DNA of 26,360 nucleotides from Desulfobulbaceae bacterium UBA5611 (lineage in GTDB: Bacteria > Desulfobacterota > Desulfobulbia > Desulfobulbales > Desulfocapsaceae): the NCBI GenBank assembly GCA_002424635.1, contig DIKT01000042.1, forward strand, positions 1-26,360, written 5' to 3'. Within the stretch, counting starts at the first letter, position 1; the number at the start of each line of letters is the position of its first letter. The notes under the pieces are model-generated. The model made no database searches and was not told the DNA's origin. It saw only the letters and a list, made by a program, of their open reading frames with translations. Position numbers and translations under genes: made by a program. Shown one piece after another: positions 22,453 through 26,360 of this stretch.

Positions 22453-22672
22453 AGTAGGTTTCCATGTTGCGAACCTCGACATCATAACCCATTTTGCGGG
22501 CCGACTCAGGAATGGTACGGGTGGTGTCCCGGTGGTCGGTCTTGATGATCAGCTGGGTTTCGCCGTTCTTGAGCTGCTGTCTGTGGGTGTTCATCTCCCG
22601 CAGCACTACCAGCAGGCAGGCAGGGCAAACCTGCCCGAGAATATCCAGCTTTATTTTTTGCGTATCAGCCAT
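22427..22672 (-). CDS. TusA-family sulfur carrier protein
   Basis: An 81-residue protein of the TusA/SirA fold. It carries the N-terminal signature LDILGQVCPACLLVVLREM. TusA proteins carry persulfide sulfur on the first Cys of a C-P-x-x motif, here Cys16. The usual following Pro is replaced by a second Cys (CPACL instead of CPxPL). It starts four bases after the YeeE stop with AAGGTG upstream, and overlaps the kinase start. A TusA next to a YeeE transporter is a familiar pair in sulfur uptake; it probably accepts the imported sulfur or hands it on. Confidence 0.92.
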   Translation of the reverse strand: MADTQKIKLDILGQVCPACLLVVLREMNTHRQQLKNGETQLIIKTDHRDTTRTIPESARKMGYDVEVRNMETYYEITIGKK

Positions 22673-22675
22673 AAT

Positions 22676-23782
22676 TCACCTTATAACATAGCGGGTCAGA
22701 ATTTTCGTGCCAATCCAGGTGCCGACAATCGTTGCCGCAGCAAAGATAAGGCCCTGCCAGGCCAGCAGCGGCAGGGCACCAAGGAAAAATTTTACGTTGC
22801 AGCCGGAGGCAATACGGGCACCCAGAGCCAGCAGGATGCCGCCGGCAAGAGCTGTAACGGTCTGCCGCCATGGCGGCAGACCGTATATTTTAAATTCTTT
22901 ATAATACAGGGCGGTGGTCAGCGCCCCTAAAAAAATCCCAGCCATTAAGGTAAGTTCCGTAAAGCTGATATAATCCAGATGCGGTCCCGCACCGCCGCTG
23001 ACCAGGATTTCCCCGACCTTGAATGAAACTGAATTATTCTGAAAATAGGCCAGGTCAGCCACGTGTTCCGGCAGGAAAACCTGTTCAAGATAGCCGGCCA
23101 CTTTGGCATAGGCGGTAGTTATGCCCATGGGGGCGGCGGAGAGCATATAAAAGAAAAAATTCAGCAGGGCCAGGATAGAGGCGACTTTCCAGGGCTGGAT
23201 GTAGCCCCTGGCATAGGAAATAACGTGCAGGCCGCCCTGCCTTGACCATCGCCAGATGACCAGCAGGCCGACGATGAGGATTGCCAGGAGAATCAAGGAC
23301 TTCAGGCCGGGATTATGCTGCGCCACGGTAATGGCATCGGTGAAGGTTGTGCGCGCGGCAAAGAGTTGCATTAAGGGATGCACCTCGGCATAGAGAAGAC
23401 TGCCGATAATGATGCCGGTAAAGCCGATCCAATTGACGAGATTGCCGCTTGCCATTTTATAGAGAGTGCCGACCACGCAGCCGCCGGCCAGGACAATGCC
23501 TATGCCGAAAAGCAGGCCGCCGGCCATTGTTGCCAAAGAGGCCGGGGCAAAAGTAGGGGGTGGTACAAAGGGAAGCAGGCCGACCAGGCTGCCAAGATGA
23601 AACAGCACGGCCGCGATAAGAAAATAGATAACAAAAGAGCGCAGCAGTGTGGTGTCTCGAATCAGGTAATAATCCCGCAGCATGGCAACCATGCAGTAAT
23701 CGCCTCGATAGAGGACAATGCCGCAGATAAAACCGAGAAGAGCGGTGCCGGACGCCAGTAAAAGGGGATCAGTGGTCAACAT
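22676..23782 (-). CDS. YeeE/YedE-family sulfur-compound transporter (TsuA-like)
   Basis: A 368-residue polytopic membrane protein (about ten hydrophobic segments) of the YeeE/YedE (DUF395) family, whose characterised members import thiosulfate. Family-type cysteine loops are present: Cys20 and Cys30 in FICGIVLYRGDYC, Cys102 in LAGGCVVGT, and Cys328 in GARIASGCNV. These Cys residues line the path in the known transporters. The length is near that of two-repeat members. It is the first gene of the unit that continues with TusA and the two-component system, and it has a good promoter at 23879-23906. The exact substrate (thiosulfate, polysulfide or selenium compounds) is not determined. Confidence 0.9.
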   Translation of the reverse strand: MLTTDPLLLASGTALLGFICGIVLYRGDYCMVAMLRDYYLIRDTTLLRSFVIYFLIAAVLFHLGSLVGLLPFVPPPTFAPASLATMAGGLLFGIGIVLAGGCVVGTLYKMASGNLVNWIGFTGIIIGSLLYAEVHPLMQLFAARTTFTDAITVAQHNPGLKSLILLAILIVGLLVIWRWSRQGGLHVISYARGYIQPWKVASILALLNFFFYMLSAAPMGITTAYAKVAGYLEQVFLPEHVADLAYFQNNSVSFKVGEILVSGGAGPHLDYISFTELTLMAGIFLGALTTALYYKEFKIYGLPPWRQTVTALAGGILLALGARIASGCNVKFFLGALPLLAWQGLIFAAATIVGTWIGTKILTRYVIR

Positions 23783-23878
23783 ATCGTTATCCGGTCAGCA
23801 GAGACTGTGGCAGGATTGGCTGGGCGTGAGTGTATCGAAATAGCAACTATGCCTGTGGTAAATTTTCTTTACTCCTGG

Positions 23879-23906
23879 ATCATACACAAAAGGTCTGATT
23901 TTTCAA
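23879..23906 (-). promoter_or_regulatory. Sigma70-type promoter of the yeeE-tusA-kinase-regulator unit
   Basis: On the minus strand TTGAAA (23906-23901), a 16-base spacer, and TATGAT (23884-23879). It lies just after the ynfA stop, about 97 bases before the transporter start. Confidence 0.6.
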
Positions 23907-23914
23907 GTGACCCT

Positions 23915-24253
23915 TCAGCCTCGGGGCCAATACATAATGATCCCCACCCCCATCAAGGCCACCAAACCACCGAGAATATCGAATCTATCCGGTGCTATTT
24001 TATCGACCTGCCAACCCCATAGAATTGAGAGGATGATAAAAACACCTCCATATGCTGCATAAACACGACCAAAACTGGCAGGTTGCAACGTCGGAATGAC
24101 CCCATAAAGAACGAGTATGACTGCACCGATAAGTCCGTGCCAAGACGATTTGCCTTCCCGTAACCAGAGCCAGACGAGGTATCCGCCACCAATCTCGCAA
24201 AGACCAGCCAAAACAAAATATAACATTGATTTGATTGCTGCTGTAGCTTCCAT
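23915..24253 (-). CDS. ynfA: YnfA/UPF0060 family small membrane protein
   Basis: A 112-residue protein with four transmembrane helices and the UPF0060 hallmarks GLCEIGGGYLVW and ASFGRVYAAYGGVFI. The family resembles small multidrug resistance (SMR) transporters and is assigned to drug/metabolite export, though its physiological role is little known. A CCGGAG lies just before the ATG; an ATG four bases upstream is in another frame and would give a short product. It is on the same strand as the sulfur operon, but the next genes have their own promoter. Confidence 0.9.
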   Translation of the reverse strand: MEATAAIKSMLYFVLAGLCEIGGGYLVWLWLREGKSSWHGLIGAVILVLYGVIPTLQPASFGRVYAAYGGVFIILSILWGWQVDKIAPDRFDILGGLVALMGVGIIMYWPRG

Positions 24254-24380
24254 TCATCTCCGGGGTTATATAAGCCGGCAACAAGGGTGCATGCTTCTTT
24301 GACAGAGACTATGTACCCTTTTGGCTGCCTGGCTTAGTCAATAAAGAGCCAAGCTTGCCTGATCAAACTCTGCCGTTAAC

Positions 24381-24410
24381 GCCGTGCTGCTCGGTTTGTC
24401 AATGCACGGC
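24381..24410. repeat. Inverted repeat between the chemoreceptor and ynfA genes
   Basis: GCCGTGC and GCACGGC form perfect 7-bp arms around a 16-base loop, just past the stop of the chemoreceptor gene. No T-run follows on the minus strand, so it is a weak terminator candidate at best. Confidence 0.35.
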
Positions 24411-24441
24411 CATCAATTTACCTGAGCGGCTCAACTCCTCT

Positions 24442-25896
24442 TTATTTGTAAGCCAGCCTGACCCCGCCCCAATGTTTGTTGTTGACCTTGATTTCTGCCG
24501 CCACTTCACGCAGCATGACCGATTTGCCCCCAATCATCCGCCGGTAGGTGCTGTAGACAAACTGAGAGGTGCATGTGGCGGCCTTCATACTGGTGCGGTC
24601 TTTATAGAAACGCATGTTACGGCCGGTAGCATCATTTTGCTTAATTACTTCCGGGTTGCTGGTATGGCGTTGTTGGGGAATGGAGACTTTGGAGATGTGG
24701 GTGCCAAGATAGCCGTCTTCATTGACAGAGGCGCAAAAGGCCACCCGCTTATCCCAGGCCATGACACTATCCTGCAGGGTCTGTATGTCTTGATTAAAAT
24801 AGGGCAGATATGACACCTCAAACTGCTCGGGATTACTGCCCTCCAGCAGTTTATAGCTTTTATCAAAAACATTTATGCCTTTTTTGGCGCCATCCTCGAT
24901 TTTCTGACTGATCACGCGAGCCATTTCCTGCACCTTATGAATAAAAGGGCTGTCATAAGTCTCAATGTCATTCTCGGCCAGGAACTGGACAATACCTTCA
25001 AGCTGATCCAGTGAGGCAATAGTTTCAACCTCAACCTTTGCAAATCCCAGTTCCGTTTGCTGCAGACTGGTCGCATGCGAAGAAACTCTGTCGACCATCT
25101 GGGTGGTATGAATATTATTGCCCTGGGCAATTTTGGAGATGTCTTTGGTTTCGGTGGCGACTTGCTGCACAGCCGCCTTCATTTCGATGAGAGCCGCCAT
25201 CAGTCCTTCTGTTTGTTTGCCGGAAGAAGCAACGGTTTGCGCCGCTTTTTGAATATGCTGCGCTGCCGCCTCGACCTTCTGGATAACGGTCTCAGCTATA
25301 GCTTGAATTTCCGCGACATTGGTGCCGGTTCGCTGGGAAAGACTCCGGACTTCGCTGGCCACCACGGCAAAACCACGTCCCATTTCCCCGGCCCGCGCGG
25401 CTTCAATAGTGGCATTCAGGGCCAGCAGATTGGTTTGTGAGGCAATACCCCTGATTTCTTCCACAAAATTTTTTAAACTATGCACAGCCGTTGCTGCTTC
25501 ACTTATTTCTTGAGCCGAGTTCATGACCAGAGGCACAGCCTCTTTGACATTTACCGCAATATTTTCACCCAGATTGACAGCCTGTTCAATCCTCGCGGCT
25601 GCTTGATCCACTTTTATGGTAATGCCGTCGCTACTCGTTAACCCGATATTGGCCGTAGCAATCTCTCGTGCCAGAAGAGTAATGTTTTGCGCTTCAGCCC
25701 CGAGCGTTGCCAACCCTTTATGAATACCATCCATTTCGCCGCTGATTGCACCCAGGCCAATACCAAAAGAGCCCGCTTTACCTGCCATCTCACTGAGCAG
25801 GTGATTAAGTCTTTTAATTTCAAGCTGTTGGGCCTCGATTTTCTGCTGAGCCTTAACCAGGGCTACATCGCACTTCCTTCTCGTGAAGATACTCAT
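24442..25896 (-). CDS. Soluble methyl-accepting chemotaxis protein with C-terminal sensor domain
   Basis: A 484-residue receptor without transmembrane segments, so cytoplasmic. An N-terminal coiled coil leads into the MCP signalling hairpin, whose tip carries ASQTNLLALNATIEAARAGE and GRGFAVVASEVRSL. The C-terminal 150 residues form a domain with NEDGYLGTH, RTSMKAATCTSQF, YRRMIGGKSVMLREV and a terminal HWGGVRLAY; this cache-like tail occurs in a group of cytoplasmic MCPs. ATG 25896 has GGAG with suitable spacing; the longer frame from 25950 is less likely. It probably reports a cytoplasmic signal to CheA/CheW encoded elsewhere. The ligand is unknown. Confidence 0.9.
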   Translation of the reverse strand: MSIFTRRKCDVALVKAQQKIEAQQLEIKRLNHLLSEMAGKAGSFGIGLGAISGEMDGIHKGLATLGAEAQNITLLAREIATANIGLTSSDGITIKVDQAAARIEQAVNLGENIAVNVKEAVPLVMNSAQEISEAATAVHSLKNFVEEIRGIASQTNLLALNATIEAARAGEMGRGFAVVASEVRSLSQRTGTNVAEIQAIAETVIQKVEAAAQHIQKAAQTVASSGKQTEGLMAALIEMKAAVQQVATETKDISKIAQGNNIHTTQMVDRVSSHATSLQQTELGFAKVEVETIASLDQLEGIVQFLAENDIETYDSPFIHKVQEMARVISQKIEDGAKKGINVFDKSYKLLEGSNPEQFEVSYLPYFNQDIQTLQDSVMAWDKRVAFCASVNEDGYLGTHISKVSIPQQRHTSNPEVIKQNDATGRNMRFYKDRTSMKAATCTSQFVYSTYRRMIGGKSVMLREVAAEIKVNNKHWGGVRLAYK

Positions 25897-26065
25897 CCTT
25901 TTTTCTCCATAGAACTTATTATTGCCATTTGATGCAGCAGGTACCAACAAATAACTTGGTGGAAAATATTTCAGTTAAGCACATCAGGACAGCGTCAGAA
26001 TAATAAAATTGGACAGTTGCTGTGTTGCTTCTGCTATTGATATCCAAAAACATGTTTACTGTAGA
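25897..26065. other. Upstream region of the chemoreceptor gene
   Basis: AT-rich, with no gene. I see the ribosome binding site of the chemoreceptor gene but no convincing sigma28 (flagellar-type) or sigma54 promoter. Confidence 0.4.
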
Positions 26066-26137
26066 TGCAAACCGTTCAAGCTCAGGGACGCTGCGCGGCT
26101 TTATCGTGCAGCGTCCCTTTGGAGCGCAATGTTAGGC
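26066..26137 (+). other. Integron attC-like recombination site
   Basis: A 72-base imperfect palindrome ends in GTTAGGC (26131-26137), which fits the attC core GTTRRRY. It begins with TGCAAAC, a poor match to RYYYAAC, followed by CGTTCAAGC as in many attC L-boxes. The centre is a perfect stem AGGGACGCTGC (26084-26094) with GCAGCGTCCCT (26108-26118). Size and layout are those of a short attC. No integrase gene is in the window. Confidence 0.5.
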
Positions 26138-26225
26138 CATGAATATTCAGCACCCGCCGTCCCCAGAGCCGACTTTTTCAGTTGCACTTTCCTCAATCTG
26201 GCCTGTCCAGCCTTTAAACCCCTCA

Positions 26226-26354
26226 TCACCGCGGCATCAGCGCGAACACCCCCCAGCCCAGGTATTCACGCGTGTAAGCGGCGTAGCGAACGGGTTCCGA
26301 GGTCAGTTGGGCTCGAACCTCTTTGGCTAACTCGTCGCCGGGATTGGCTTCAAG
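26226..26354 (-). pseudogene. C-terminal fragment of an unrecognised protein
   Basis: On the minus strand a 42-codon stretch reads like protein (ELAKEVRAQL, then TREYLGWGVFALMPR) and ends in two consecutive TGA codons. A TAG at 26357-26355 closes the frame on the other side and there is no good start, so it is a fragment or chance. A plus-strand frame beginning at ATG 26139, directly after the attC-like site, overlaps it and is the alternative. Confidence 0.2.
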
Positions 26355-26360
26355 CTATCG

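Noticed and set aside
22427..23782. Complete sulfur-disproportionation marker cluster
   Set aside because: Only YeeE/YedE-like and TusA components are present; no DsrE-like gene is in the window, so I do not claim that metabolism.
24381..24410. Second attC site near the chemoreceptor stop
   Set aside because: The palindrome lacks the GTTRRRY and RYYYAAC cores at the right positions.

Overview
The window looks like a chromosomal segment of an anaerobic, sulfur-metabolising Gram-negative bacterium, most likely a Desulfobacterota (Desulfobulbales-like deltaproteobacterium). This is inference. It rests on outer-membrane and periplasmic proteins, a NtrC/sigma54 two-component system, a YeeE/TusA/rhodanese sulfur-handling cluster, a soluble chemoreceptor, and moderately GC-rich coding DNA with AT-rich intergenic regions. 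No rRNA, tRNA, CRISPR array or insertion sequence was recognised.

Layout. (1) 1-2375, minus strand: a long-chain acyl-CoA ligase cut by the window edge, a small membrane-anchored protein just upstream of it, and a separately promoted outer-membrane beta-barrel resembling PagL-type lipid A deacylases. (2) 2660-12668, plus strand: a compact, mostly overlapping MoxR/Bat ('aerotolerance') operon: MoxR ATPase, DUF58, DUF4381, BatA, a BatB-BatC fusion, BatD and BatE. A periplasmic HtrA/DegP protease follows. These suggest an envelope-stress or protein-assembly machine. (3) 12751-13850: a coiled-coil membrane protein of unknown function and a probable remnant of a Fic-family C-terminus. (4) 13851-17405: a four-gene module in two convergent pairs: a divergent PRPP synthetase facing an APH-like kinase, and a dienelactone-hydrolase-like enzyme facing a PRPP-dependent phosphoribosyltransferase. 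(5) 17406-18218: a largely non-coding gap with one interrupted reading frame and a strong terminator. (6) 18219-23906, minus strand: a YeeE/YedE sulfur-compound transporter, a TusA-like carrier, a cytoplasmic PAS histidine kinase and an NtrC-type regulator read from a sigma70-like promoter. Beyond them, a secreted tandem rhodanese has a near-consensus sigma54 promoter (19264-19279) with repeated upstream motifs (19325-19352). (7) 23915-26360: a YnfA/UPF0060 membrane protein, a soluble methyl-accepting chemotaxis protein and an integron attC-like site near the right edge.

The most interesting system is region 6. Sulfur uptake, a sulfur carrier, a cysteine-rich PAS sensor kinase and a sigma54 activator lie in one transcription unit, immediately upstream of a rhodanese gene that carries its own sigma54 promoter. 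This reads as a self-contained sulfur-sensing and trafficking circuit. The PRPP/kinase/hydrolase/phosphoribosyltransferase module is the second uncharacterised system worth attention.
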